Positions 50,976 to 59,140 of a stretch of 64,000 nt of DNA are shown piece by piece. How positions within the stretch are numbered: the first letter of the stretch is position 1; each line of letters begins with the position of its first letter. A program made the translations under genes and the position numbers. Under the pieces are notes generated by a model that worked only from the letters and a program-made list of their open reading frames with translations, was not told the DNA's origin and made no database searches. Source of the DNA: CAXXOK01 sp035353615 (GTDB taxonomy: Bacteria > Bacillota > Clostridia > Christensenellales > Aristaeellaceae); the NCBI GenBank assembly GCA_035353615.1, contig DAOPZY010000004.1, positions 47,360-111,359 on the forward strand. The letters are read 5' to 3'.

Positions 50976-50995
50976 GTACTAGTACTCATAGTACG
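50976..50995 (+). promoter_or_regulatory. Putative operator of the YtrA-type regulator
   Basis: GTACTAGTAC (perfect palindrome, 50976-50985) overlaps AGTACTcatAGTAC. Placed over the expected transcription start, it fits autorepression by the GntR protein encoded directly downstream. Confidence 0.6.
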
Positions 50996-51013
50996 TTTAG
51001 GAGAGGAAAGATC

Positions 51014-51430
51014 ATGTTTCAAATCGATCGTTTCGGCAGGCAACCCATCTACGAGCAAATCATCGATCAGGTGGAACAGTTGATCGGATCCGGCGCGCTC
51101 AGCCCGGGCGATCAGTTGCCAAGCGTGCGTTCACTTTCGCAAACGCTTTCCGCCAACCCAAACACGTTGCAGAAAGCATACACGGAGCTGGAACGCCGCG
51201 GCGTCACCGTCAGCGTTCCCGGAAGCGGACGTTTCATCAGCAAGGACGCGCCCCGGTTAGTCATTGAGGGGATGCAGTCTTTTCTGGATGAAATCACAGC
51301 GCTCAGCGCAAAGCTGTGCCTATCCCGGGTACCCAAGGAAAGCGTGCTTCAGGCGGTCAACACCGCCTACGAAGCCAACGCCAACGGAAACCAGCCGCAG
51401 GATCAATCGGCTCAGGGGCCGACTGAATAA
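51014..51430 (+). CDS. GntR-family regulator, YtrA type
   Basis: 138 residues: winged helix (PIYEQIIDQVEQLIGSGALSPGDQLPSVRSLSQTLSANPNTLQKAYTELERRGVTVSVPGSGRFIS) plus a short helical dimerisation tail, no ligand domain. This small architecture is the YtrA subfamily, which represses neighbouring ABC exporters and often responds to cell-wall antibiotics. ATG follows AGGAGAGG. First gene of an operon with an ABC ATPase and a large permease. Confidence 0.93.
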   Translation: MFQIDRFGRQPIYEQIIDQVEQLIGSGALSPGDQLPSVRSLSQTLSANPNTLQKAYTELERRGVTVSVPGSGRFISKDAPRLVIEGMQSFLDEITALSAKLCLSRVPKESVLQAVNTAYEANANGNQPQDQSAQGPTE

Positions 51431-51484
51431 GCCACATCAAAGGATCGATGCGCCCAAAGGCGCATCCAGAAAGGACGCGGAACC

Positions 51485-52396
51485 GTGATTATCGCACAAA
51501 ATCTGACAAAAAGGTTCTCGGATGTCGCCGCTCTGGATCAACTGAACTGCCATATCCCGGAAGGTTGTGTGTATGGGCTTGTGGGCGCAAACGGCGCCGG
51601 TAAATCAACGTTCCTTCGCCTTGCGTGCGGCGTATACCGCCCGGACGAGGGTAGCATCACCATGGACGGCCATGATATTTATGAAAACATCCAACTCAAA
51701 AAAAGGTTCGCCTTTGTGCCTGATGAGTTTTGGATGCTGCCGCAAAGCACCGTGCGGCGGATGGCAACCTTCTACGCCTCCTCCTACGAGCACTTTGATT
51801 TCAAACGTTTCGAATCGCTCGCGCATGAGCTGAATTTGCCGGTCAGCAAACCCCTAAGCACGTTCAGCAAAGGCATGCGCCGGCAGGCGGCGACCATTCT
51901 GGCGCTTTCCAGCGGCGCGGACCATTACTTTTTTGATGAAACCTTTGACGGTTTGGACCCCGTGATGCGCAACCTGGTCAAGCAAAAGCTGTACGCCGAG
52001 GTGTTCGACCGTGGCGCGACCGTCATCATCACTAGCCATTCCCTGCGGGAGCTGGAAGATACCTGCGATCAGCTTGCCCTTTTGTATAAAGGCGGCATTG
52101 TGCTGGAAAGTGACGTGGGCGACCTGAAAACATCGCTTTTCAAGCTTCAGGTTGCTTTTTCGGGGGATTATGACGCAAGTGCGTTTGAGGGGCTGGAAGT
52201 GCTCAACATCAACCGGCAGGGAAGCGTATCCACGCTGATCGTCCGGGGCAGCAAGGAAAAGAGTCACGCGCTGTTGGCCGCCAAGGCTCCGCTCCTGCTG
52301 GAAACGTTGCCCTTGACGCTGGAAGAGGTTTTCATCTACGAGATGGAAGCATTGGGCTACGCGTTTGAAACCGCCGAAGGAGGAAACAAGCAATGA
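51485..52396 (+). CDS. ABC transporter ATP-binding protein (YtrB-like)
   Basis: 303-residue ATPase: Walker A GANGAGKST, FVPDEFWMLPQSTV Q-loop area, a variant signature FSKGMRRQAATILAL, Walker B HYFFDETFDGLDP (aspartate then E, as usual) and H-loop IITSHSLRE. GTG start at 51485, after AAGGACG. The last 4 bases overlap the permease start (ATGA). Regulated with the GntR gene; probably antibiotic or envelope-stress export. Confidence 0.92.
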   Translation: MIIAQNLTKRFSDVAALDQLNCHIPEGCVYGLVGANGAGKSTFLRLACGVYRPDEGSITMDGHDIYENIQLKKRFAFVPDEFWMLPQSTVRRMATFYASSYEHFDFKRFESLAHELNLPVSKPLSTFSKGMRRQAATILALSSGADHYFFDETFDGLDPVMRNLVKQKLYAEVFDRGATVIITSHSLRELEDTCDQLALLYKGGIVLESDVGDLKTSLFKLQVAFSGDYDASAFEGLEVLNINRQGSVSTLIVRGSKEKSHALLAAKAPLLLETLPLTLEEVFIYEMEALGYAFETAEGGNKQ

Positions 52397-54495
52397 AAAT
52401 GTACCGGGAAACGTTCAAGCGCCTCTCCCCCATCGGGTTGGCGCTGGCGATTGCAACGCTGATTTACACAATTATCACCGGGGGGCAGGACTGTTTCGGC
52501 GAATCGACGCGCTCCTACTCCACCAGCGCGATTGGCATGACGCCCGTGCTGTTGTACTACGCCTTCTCCGCGGTGATCTTCGGAATGTACGGTTTTTCCT
52601 TTCTTTTCAAGCGCTCCGCAAGCGACGCCTACCATAGCCTGCCCGTAACGCGTACGGACCTGTACCTTTCCACCACATTGGCCACCGCGACCTGGATGGG
52701 CGGCACCATTGTGCTAAACGTGCTGTGCATGCTGGGGATGCAGCTGATTGGCGGGTGCCCCTTTGTGCCGGCCTATGTGCCGCTTTCCATTGCATACTTT
52801 TTTGTAGCGTCAATGATTATTTACGCAGCCACGGCAATCGGCTGCGCGCTTTCCGGCACGTACCTTACGGCCCTCGCCTCCACGGGCATTGTGTTGTTTT
52901 TACCGAGGTTTATCCAGTTTATTATCGCGCGTGGCGTGGTAGATAAAACGTCGATCATCGGCTGGCTGGATTTGGGCATGTGGCTTAACCCCATGACCAA
53001 CGTGGCAACCGGGATGGTTGTGATGCAATCCCGCTCGCTGTTTGAGCCGTTTGCCGTTCAGTGGCCCTATATCCTGTATTCGTTGCTGCCCATGGCGGCG
53101 GGCTTAGTGGTTGGCTGGCTATTGTTTTTGCGCCGCCCGAGCGAGGCGGCCGAGCATGGCACCAGCCGTAAACTTTGGCCGCTGGTGACCGCGACGCTGC
53201 TCGCCGTGGCTGCCATGGCGATGATTACGGTCAACAATCAGGCCCTGATTTCCGTGGTGGGCGCCGCCATCGTAGCCGTTGCCTTCCTGATCTTTGTGGT
53301 GTATCAGGTGGTTGCGGCGCGCACGGTAAAGCAAATCCTGCTTTCGTTGCCCTGTTTGCTGTTGGCGGGCGCGCTTGCCTACGGCGTTTCGCTGGGTACC
53401 GGACAAGCGGTTCAAAGCATGCTGAACGTGACCCCCAAACCGGACGAAATCGCGTCCGTCACCTTCCGCGGGCACGACTACAAATTGGGCACGCCGGAAT
53501 ATGTGACCCTGTTGCTGAACCGGATATCCTACACCGATGACGAAATGAAAAAGTATATTTCCAGCTCGCTGTCGGATGCTGTGGACCGTGTGAACGATCC
53601 CCGGAACGCCGCGTATGACGAGTACAGCCAGTATCAGATGATTGAGCCGATCACGCTCAAACTGACCAACGGGCAAACGGTTGACCGCACCATCCTGTTT
53701 AAGAATATCGATACGCTCAACGAATTGCGCGAAAAGGACAGCGCTTATCAAACCGCGATCCGCTCCTTCCCGGATCAGGCCAACATGCAATACCTGTATG
53801 TGAACCGCAACTTTACCGACGCGGAATGTCAGGCCATCTGGGATAGCCTCAAAACGGAAGCGAAGGCGCTGAACCTTGTAACCAACGACTATTACCGTAA
53901 ACAAAGCGAAACCGACACGCTGGATCCCAGCGGTTACTCCTACCAAAGAGGGAACGCGCAGGTACTGATTTCTCTTTCCTACGGCGGATATGTTGGGGAC
54001 AGGCGCTTTGTGGATTACAACACCTCCGTGCGCATGGAAACCCCCAAAACTGCGGCCCTGCTGATGAAAACCTACAATAAATATATGAAGCCGGACACAA
54101 TCGCCCGCATGCGGGAAGCGATCAAGCACATCTCCTCGCCGCTTGCGCTGGAAAACGACAGCGTCAACATCAGCCTCACCTTCTTCAATGTGCCGCGCAC
54201 CGGCGGCGAGCCTGCGCAAATCCCCATCAATCTATACCTGAGCGTATACAATAAGCGTAACGATTCTTCCTCGGCAACCTATATGGATTATGCCGACCGG
54301 TTTGCGGATATCGTCAAGCGCGGCACCCCCACCGACGACCCCAACGGCATGTTTGTATGGCTCAGCTGGAACGATTACGACAGTTCCAACCCCTCCTCGG
54401 AGCAGGAGCCGGATTGCTTCCTCAGTTTCAGCGACGCCGATCAGCAGGCGCTGATTTCGCTGATTGACGAAATGCAAACCGCCAACCTGTACTGA
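52393..54495 (+). CDS. ABC transporter permease with large C-terminal extracytoplasmic domain
   Basis: 700 residues. Residues ~15-340 hold about nine membrane helices, ending LLSLPCLLLAGALAYGVSLG. Residues ~345-700 are soluble and have no membrane helix (EIASVTFRGHDYKLGTPEYV..., many YxxY and D/S-rich turns), so they likely lie outside the membrane. FKRSASDAYHSLPVTR in the first cytoplasmic loop is typical of exporter permeases paired with YtrB-like ATPases. Cargo unknown. Confidence 0.88.
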   Translation: MKMYRETFKRLSPIGLALAIATLIYTIITGGQDCFGESTRSYSTSAIGMTPVLLYYAFSAVIFGMYGFSFLFKRSASDAYHSLPVTRTDLYLSTTLATATWMGGTIVLNVLCMLGMQLIGGCPFVPAYVPLSIAYFFVASMIIYAATAIGCALSGTYLTALASTGIVLFLPRFIQFIIARGVVDKTSIIGWLDLGMWLNPMTNVATGMVVMQSRSLFEPFAVQWPYILYSLLPMAAGLVVGWLLFLRRPSEAAEHGTSRKLWPLVTATLLAVAAMAMITVNNQALISVVGAAIVAVAFLIFVVYQVVAARTVKQILLSLPCLLLAGALAYGVSLGTGQAVQSMLNVTPKPDEIASVTFRGHDYKLGTPEYVTLLLNRISYTDDEMKKYISSSLSDAVDRVNDPRNAAYDEYSQYQMIEPITLKLTNGQTVDRTILFKNIDTLNELREKDSAYQTAIRSFPDQANMQYLYVNRNFTDAECQAIWDSLKTEAKALNLVTNDYYRKQSETDTLDPSGYSYQRGNAQVLISLSYGGYVGDRRFVDYNTSVRMETPKTAALLMKTYNKYMKPDTIARMREAIKHISSPLALENDSVNISLTFFNVPRTGGEPAQIPINLYLSVYNKRNDSSSATYMDYADRFADIVKRGTPTDDPNGMFVWLSWNDYDSSNPSSEQEPDCFLSFSDADQQALISLIDEMQTANLY

Positions 54496-54537
54496 CCTGC
54501 CGGAAGGCTTGAAACAATCCGGTACATCCGGAACCGC

Positions 54538-54578
54538 AACCGGCGGAGCGAGCGTTGCAAGCGTCTGCTCCGCCGGTT
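54538..54578 (+). terminator. Hairpin after the GntR-ABC operon
   Basis: Perfect 12-bp arms (AACCGGCGGAGC / GCTCCGCCGGTT), 17-base loop, 43 bases after the permease stop. No long U-run, so termination strength is uncertain. Confidence 0.65.
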
Positions 54579-54591
54579 TACGCTATCGAAA

Positions 54592-54643
54592 GAACTCGCG
54601 CCGCAGCGAAACCGTGTCAAGGGTGTTGCCCCTTGTTGGGCGC
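54592..54643 (+). repeat. Partial copy of the dispersed repeat
   Basis: This ~52-base segment (GAACTCGCGCCGCAGCGAAACC...GTTGGGCGC) resembles the first ~51 bases of copy A at 54738-54788 as a direct repeat. Confidence 0.6.
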
Positions 54644-54737
54644 AAAGGTAAAACCGGCTTGGTATAAAGCTTCTAGCCTCACGCAGCAGCGTCAAATCGG
54701 CAAACAGGCACAAGCACGCAGGGTGCAGACCGTTGAG

Positions 54738-54938
54738 GAGCTCTCGTCGCAGCGAAACCGGGTCAAAGGCAATGCTCTTGTGGGGCGCTGGGGCATAGCC
54801 CCTTGCCCGACGGAGGCCTTGTGCTGCAACACATCAAATGTACGCGCTACAAGTGCCAAAGGCACAACGCGGCGCGGCTGATGGGCGCCTTTTGGGTTGC
54901 CAACGGTTCGAATCCGCAGGTTGATGAGGCGAGCGGCA
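54738..54938 (+). repeat. Dispersed ~199-bp repeat, copy A
   Basis: Aligns with the reverse complement of 37372-37570. The 5' part contains GGGGCGC...GGC-AGCCCCTTGCCCG, able to form stem structures. Near its 3' part GGTTCGAATCC looks like a tRNA T-loop, but copy B has GGTCTGAACCC there and no tRNA fold can be drawn. No gene inside. Confidence 0.75.
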
Positions 54939-54968
54939 ACGGCCGCCACCTCGTTTTTTGCGGCAGCC

Positions 54969-55001
54969 AAAAGCGCCCACCCATACAGGTAGGGCGCTTT
55001 T
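54969..55001. terminator. Bidirectional terminator between the ABC permease and the TspO-like gene
   Basis: AAAAGCGCCC / GGGCGCTTTT, 10-bp perfect arms, 13-base loop, with A- and T-runs on the two sides. Confidence 0.85.
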
Positions 55002-55028
55002 GACTTTGAATTACCCTAACGGCGCGCG

Positions 55029-55844
55029 TTATGAATGAACCCTGCAGGTGGCCACCTTCCGCATATGCACGGCAGTCACCGCCGTCATGCAAAGCAGGAA
55101 GCCAAGCGCGATACCCACCGCAACAATCACCAGCGTATACTGCCCGCCGAACCACTGGGCGGAAAGGTGACGGTAAAGAATGCCCGCAAACGCCCACAGC
55201 ACCGCCAAACCGTAGGCAACGCTGCGCATGTTAAACATGGTGACGGATGCAATGCCCACGCCAACCGCTACGATCGCGGCCATCCATACGGTCGGGTCGA
55301 TGCCGAAGCCGTTCCAGTTCAGGCTGACCAGCAGCACCGTGGCGTTCGCGATCGTCGCAACGGTAATCCAGCCAAAATACAGGCCAAAGGGAATCCGAAG
55401 GGAGAGCTCCTCCGCGGGTGAACAGTGCGGTTCCCGCAGCAAACGCCCAATCCAGATCAGGCTGACCAGCAACAACACCATGATGGCCATGGACAGCGGC
55501 AATTGCTGATAATGCCAAGCGAAAATCCACGCGGCGTTCATCACGGACGAAAAGATAAACAACTTGCCAACCTTAGCCAGCAGTTTCTGGCGCGTCGCGT
55601 CCGCGTTCTTTTTCGCGGGCAGCAGCTGGCTTACCACATACACGGTCAGCATCAGGTAGATCGCGCCCCAAATACCAAAGGTGATGGGCGCGGGGGTAAA
55701 CAGGTTTGGGTAACGGTTGGCGGCCTCGCCGGTGTTCAGCCCGTTGATCGGCAGGATGTTGGCCAGCGCGTTGACCGTAACCATCAGCACAAAGCTGAGC
55801 ACAACGCCTGCCTTGATTCCCTTGTTTCGCACGGTAACTTCCAT
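55029..55844 (-). CDS. TspO/MBR-related (tryptophan-rich sensory) membrane protein, long form
   Basis: 271 residues, about seven to eight helices. TspO-like pattern: PAPITFGIWGAIYLMLTVYVV near the N-terminus and VMNAAWIFAWHYQQLPLSM, with WNGFGIDPTVWMA later. Classic TspO has ~155 residues and five helices, so this belongs to the longer relatives annotated as tryptophan-rich sensory proteins. Ligand unknown. Good AGGAGG site before ATG 55844. Monocistronic. Confidence 0.75.
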   Translation of the reverse strand: MEVTVRNKGIKAGVVLSFVLMVTVNALANILPINGLNTGEAANRYPNLFTPAPITFGIWGAIYLMLTVYVVSQLLPAKKNADATRQKLLAKVGKLFIFSSVMNAAWIFAWHYQQLPLSMAIMVLLLVSLIWIGRLLREPHCSPAEELSLRIPFGLYFGWITVATIANATVLLVSLNWNGFGIDPTVWMAAIVAVGVGIASVTMFNMRSVAYGLAVLWAFAGILYRHLSAQWFGGQYTLVIVAVGIALGFLLCMTAVTAVHMRKVATCRVHS

Positions 55845-55981
55845 AAACAGTCCTCCTTTAAGTTCTTCCTTTGTTGTAACACACGTACGGCCCGCACGGC
55901 GGGCTTTGTTCCTTGGATTGTTGCCGGCAAAGCCGGAATGATCGCGGCGTTGTCAGCGCCGGTCGCCATCCCCGTTTACCG

Positions 55982-57022
55982 TTAGAAGCAACGCTCCTTG
56001 CGCCACTTACGGCAATCTTCCACCACTTTGCCAATATCGCAGCGGTAGCAAACCTCGTTGGTCAGGCTTGCGCCCGCGAAAAACTCGTTCAGGTTATCCA
56101 GCGTCGTTTGCGCAATGTTTTGCAAAGCTTCCTCCGTTAGAAACGCCTGATGTGAGGTGAGCACAACATTGGGCCTTGAAACCAGCAGGGCAAGCACATC
56201 GTCCTTGATGATGTTGCCCGAATTATCTTCAAAGAAAAGCTCCGCTTCTTCTTCATACACATCCAGCCCCGCGCCGCGCACCTTGCCGGTGTTGAGCGCA
56301 TCCAGAAGCGCTTCGGTATCCAATAGCGCGCCGCGGGAAGTGTTGATGATGAAAACGCCCGGTTTCATCTTGGCAAACGCATCGGCATTCAGCAGATGGC
56401 GCGTCTGTTCCGTCAGGGGGCAGTGAAGGGAGATGACGTCGCTTTGGGCGAAAAGCTCATCCAGAGAAACATACTCAATGTCTGAATCTTTTGCGGGGTA
56501 AGCGTCATAGGCGATGACCCGCATCCCGAAGCCCCGGCAAATGTCGATAAACGCGCGGCCGATTTTCCCCGTTCCGATTACGCCCACGGTTTTCCCGTGT
56601 AAATCAACGCCTGTAAGCCCAACAAGGCTAAAGTTAAAATCCCGCGTGCGGTTATACGCGCGATGCAGCTTGCGGTTTACCGTCAGCAAAAGCCCGATGG
56701 CGTGTTCCGCCACGGCATAAGGCGAATAAGCGGGCACGCGCACCACGCTGATTTTTCCATACGCGCGCTTAAAATCCACGTTGCTGTAACCGGCGCAACG
56801 CATTGCAATCACGCGTACGCCCATGTCGTACAGCGCGTCGATCACCTCCGCGTCCAGCGTATCGTTCACAAAGGCGCACACCGCGTCGCTACCCCGAGCC
56901 AATTGAACCGTCGCGGGGGTCAGCTTGCTATCAAGGTAGCGGATGGTGTATTGCGTATTGGCTTTATCAAACCATTCCTTATCGTATGGTTTTGCGTCAA
57001 AGAAAGTGATGATTTTTTTCAT
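55982..57022 (-). CDS. ldhA: D-2-hydroxyacid dehydrogenase (D-lactate dehydrogenase-like)
   Basis: NAD-dependent reduction of a 2-keto acid, most likely pyruvate to D-lactate. 346 residues: FVNDTLDAEVIDALYDMGVRVIAMRCAGYSNVD, Rossmann GTGKIGRAFIDICRGFGMRVIAYD, catalytic R in INTSRGALLDTEAL, E in the VYEEEAELFFEDN region typical of D-LDH, and H in LTSHQAFLTEEAL. ATG 57022 with AGGAGG eight bases upstream. The C-terminus ends in a Cys/Lys-rich tail. Regulation not visible. Confidence 0.92.
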   Translation of the reverse strand: MKKIITFFDAKPYDKEWFDKANTQYTIRYLDSKLTPATVQLARGSDAVCAFVNDTLDAEVIDALYDMGVRVIAMRCAGYSNVDFKRAYGKISVVRVPAYSPYAVAEHAIGLLLTVNRKLHRAYNRTRDFNFSLVGLTGVDLHGKTVGVIGTGKIGRAFIDICRGFGMRVIAYDAYPAKDSDIEYVSLDELFAQSDVISLHCPLTEQTRHLLNADAFAKMKPGVFIINTSRGALLDTEALLDALNTGKVRGAGLDVYEEEAELFFEDNSGNIIKDDVLALLVSRPNVVLTSHQAFLTEEALQNIAQTTLDNLNEFFAGASLTNEVCYRCDIGKVVEDCRKWRKERCF

Positions 57023-57492
57023 TGCGGGTTCCTCCTGCTGCACTCAGCGGTTCGGATTGGTTTCAAAGTCAGCGGAGTTTTGACGCCTCCACGATGGTAA
57101 ACCGTTCTGGTTGGTCTATTGCGTTGCTTCAATATATTCGGGATGTGGTCACGCGCTCCTTCATCATTTTGTCCAAAGTGCGCGCCATCCGATAGAGCTA
57201 TGCGTTTCGCCTGTTGGGCTGCATCTGTGCAGCGCTGCGCCTCCTGGATGGGGAGTGCGTCTGAGCCCTGCGCGTTGCCCCGGCTTTCTTACCAAACCGG
57301 AGCGTTGCCCCAAGCCCAGCGCTTTTACGGTGGGGATTTTCCCTTCATCGGGGGAAGCATCGCTTCCATAGAATGGATACCCATTCTTTGAACCGCCGAA
57401 TCATCCTCAGTGCTTAAAATGCGTTGCACGCCCTCCGCCAGTCCGGGTTTCCGTTTCGCCGGCAATCGCGCTTCTGGCAATCCTGTAAACGC
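57023..57492. other. Gap, no gene seen
   Basis: About 470 bases upstream of ldhA, presumably holding its promoter. No consensus promoter is clear. No credible ORF, RNA gene or copy of the dispersed repeat. Confidence 0.4.
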
Positions 57493-57520
57493 AAAAAAGG
57501 CCGCGCGAAGTGCACTGGCC
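57493..57520 (-). terminator. Terminator downstream of the HEAT-like gene
   Basis: Minus strand GGCC-a-GTGC-acttc-GCGC-GGCC (one bulge, one G-U pair) followed by TTTTTT. Confidence 0.7.
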
Positions 57521-57537
57521 CAAGGTTTGCGCCCTGT

Positions 57538-57996
57538 TCAGGGGGCTGGCGCCGTTTCGTAGATGCGGCGTAATGCTTCCGCGATATCCTTTTGCACCAG
57601 CGGCTGCATGGTGACCGGGTACCGGAAAGGATTGGCGCGCATGAGCGCCTGGGTTATCAGCGGGGCAAGGTCCGGTTTATACCGGGCCATCTCCGGCAGG
57701 GCTTGGATACATTGCCTTGCCGTAATTGGTTTCACATCCTCAATATGCTTCAGGTACCGATCCAGCAGCTCGTCAATGCGGTTATCCGTGTCCCAGCGGG
57801 CGCAGGCGGCGATCATCAGCAAACCGCGTGTGCGGGGGTAAGAGGAGTCGCTGTCCATCAGCCGGGCAAACCTGTTAAAGTAAGCGTACGCATCTCCGGA
57901 AACTGCGCAGGCTTCCTGAAGGCGTTTGAAACACTCATAGGCATACTGGTTGTTCTTCGCCTCTAAACCGTCCACCCAATCCGCCAACGTATCCAT
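57538..57996 (-). CDS. Conserved hypothetical, HEAT-like (often labelled SufBD)
   Basis: 152 residues, all helical: a family of small Firmicute proteins with HEAT-like helical pairs (NNQYAYECFKRLQEACAVSGDAYAYFNRFARLMDSDSSYPRTRGLLMIAACARWD; KPITARQCIQALPEMARYKPDL). Automatic annotation sometimes names it SufBD protein without basis. Function unknown; not obviously operonic with neighbours. Confidence 0.8.
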   Translation of the reverse strand: MDTLADWVDGLEAKNNQYAYECFKRLQEACAVSGDAYAYFNRFARLMDSDSSYPRTRGLLMIAACARWDTDNRIDELLDRYLKHIEDVKPITARQCIQALPEMARYKPDLAPLITQALMRANPFRYPVTMQPLVQKDIAEALRRIYETAPAP

Positions 57997-58169
57997 GGTT
58001 GCCCTCCTTACGGTTCCTGCGGCTTGGTTCGCGTTCCCCCGGATTCATGCGGTTCCCGCTTCTTCGCGTTCAGGGTCTGGAACCGGCTCCCGGGTGCTGC
58101 CCGCGTATCCGTCCGCAATGGATGTAAACCCATGTCCGTATCCGCCCGCCGAGCCGCTGCCTGAAGCGC

Positions 58170-58754
58170 TCAGCGCTCGCCTTCCGGCATATCCTTGGTC
58201 GGTTTCCGCTTCGCCGGTTTTTGAGGTTGAGCGGGTTTCATCCGCAGGGCGATCAACTGCATCACATCCGCGAGGATTGCTTCATCCGTTACATCCGCCA
58301 TCAACCAACGTGCTCCGTTGCACGGGGTGGTGCGCGCATACAGTGCCTGCAGATAGGGCGAGCTGTTGGCCATGAGCATTTCTGCCTCGGCGGCTTCCCG
58401 TGTGCCTACCGTAACCATGCAGGTGAAGAAACCCCGGTTGGGGTAAAGGGTGCACAAGGCCCTTCCGCCTTTGCGATACTTAACGTTCCACCCCGGCGCG
58501 GCTGAACAGATGCTATGCTCCACGCGAGGCGTAACCCCGTACTGCTTTTCAAGGGTTGCGCACAGCGCCGTCCACAGCGGAGTTTGAATATAATTCGCGA
58601 TTTGTTCCAAAGCCGGCTCGTGCTCCCGGGGGTATTGGTCCTTCCAACATGTCAAGCCCGTCGCCTCCTGATGCTCGGTCGATCCTTTCAGCGCGTCCCA
58701 ATGGTTCTGCTCGCCGTTGCGCCGGAGACTCCGCGCAGGCAGGCGGAGTAACAT
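58170..58754 (-). CDS. DUF3788 family protein
   Basis: 194 residues. The centre matches DUF3788: LWTALCATLEKQYGVTPRVEHSICSAAPGWNVKYRKGGRALCTLYPNRGFFTCMVTVG, then YLQALYARTTPCNGARWLMADVTDEAILADVMQLIALR. The C-terminal tail is lysine/proline rich (KPAQPQKPAKRKPTKD). No function is established for the family. ATG 58754 has AGGCGG upstream; the start is not certain. Follows the zinc-ribbon gene by 37 bases on the same strand. Confidence 0.82.
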   Translation of the reverse strand: MLLRLPARSLRRNGEQNHWDALKGSTEHQEATGLTCWKDQYPREHEPALEQIANYIQTPLWTALCATLEKQYGVTPRVEHSICSAAPGWNVKYRKGGRALCTLYPNRGFFTCMVTVGTREAAEAEMLMANSSPYLQALYARTTPCNGARWLMADVTDEAILADVMQLIALRMKPAQPQKPAKRKPTKDMPEGER

Positions 58755-58791
58755 AAGTTCGCCGCCTGCCTGTCGGGGAGGTTCCGATGGG

Positions 58792-59058
58792 TCAGGCTTC
58801 CCGCCAGCGTTTCAGGGTGGGCAAAAAGCCCTGCATCATTTGCCGTGCCGTAGCTTCGGTCATGGTTGGGTTGTTTTCCACCATAGGCTTTACGCACAGC
58901 TCGATCATTTCGTTCATGGTGCCGTTGAAGTTGAACGCTCCGTTTTGGTAGCAGTAGTGGCAATAATCGGCGCTCTTTTGGCCGTCCTTTTCGGTACCGT
59001 ACAGTTCATCCGTGTTCCCCATGGGCATTGCGCAACTTTGACAGTATTTTTCTTCCAT
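58792..59058 (-). CDS. Putative zinc-ribbon protein
   Basis: 88 residues. Cysteines are arranged as CQSCAMPM near the N-terminus and CHYCYQNGAFNFNGTMNEMIE after ~20 residues, the pattern of the small putative zinc-ribbon family of Firmicutes. The rest is helical (TEATARQMMQGFLPTLKRW). ATG 59058 has AAGGGGAG upstream; the codon at 59085 precedes that site. Likely in one unit with the WYL regulator upstream (82 bases) and DUF3788 downstream. Confidence 0.85.
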   Translation of the reverse strand: MEEKYCQSCAMPMGNTDELYGTEKDGQKSADYCHYCYQNGAFNFNGTMNEMIELCVKPMVENNPTMTEATARQMMQGFLPTLKRWREA

Positions 59059-59140
59059 TATAAGCTCCCCTTTCGTTTGATGCAAGCGTTAATCCATCAG
59101 GACAGCCTGATTCTACCATTGGTAACTTGCCAACAGTCTG

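Noticed and set aside
54890..54925. tRNA-like T-loop (GGTTCGAATCC)
   Set aside because: No acceptor, D or anticodon stems can be drawn and the other repeat copy has a changed loop sequence; it is part of the dispersed repeat.
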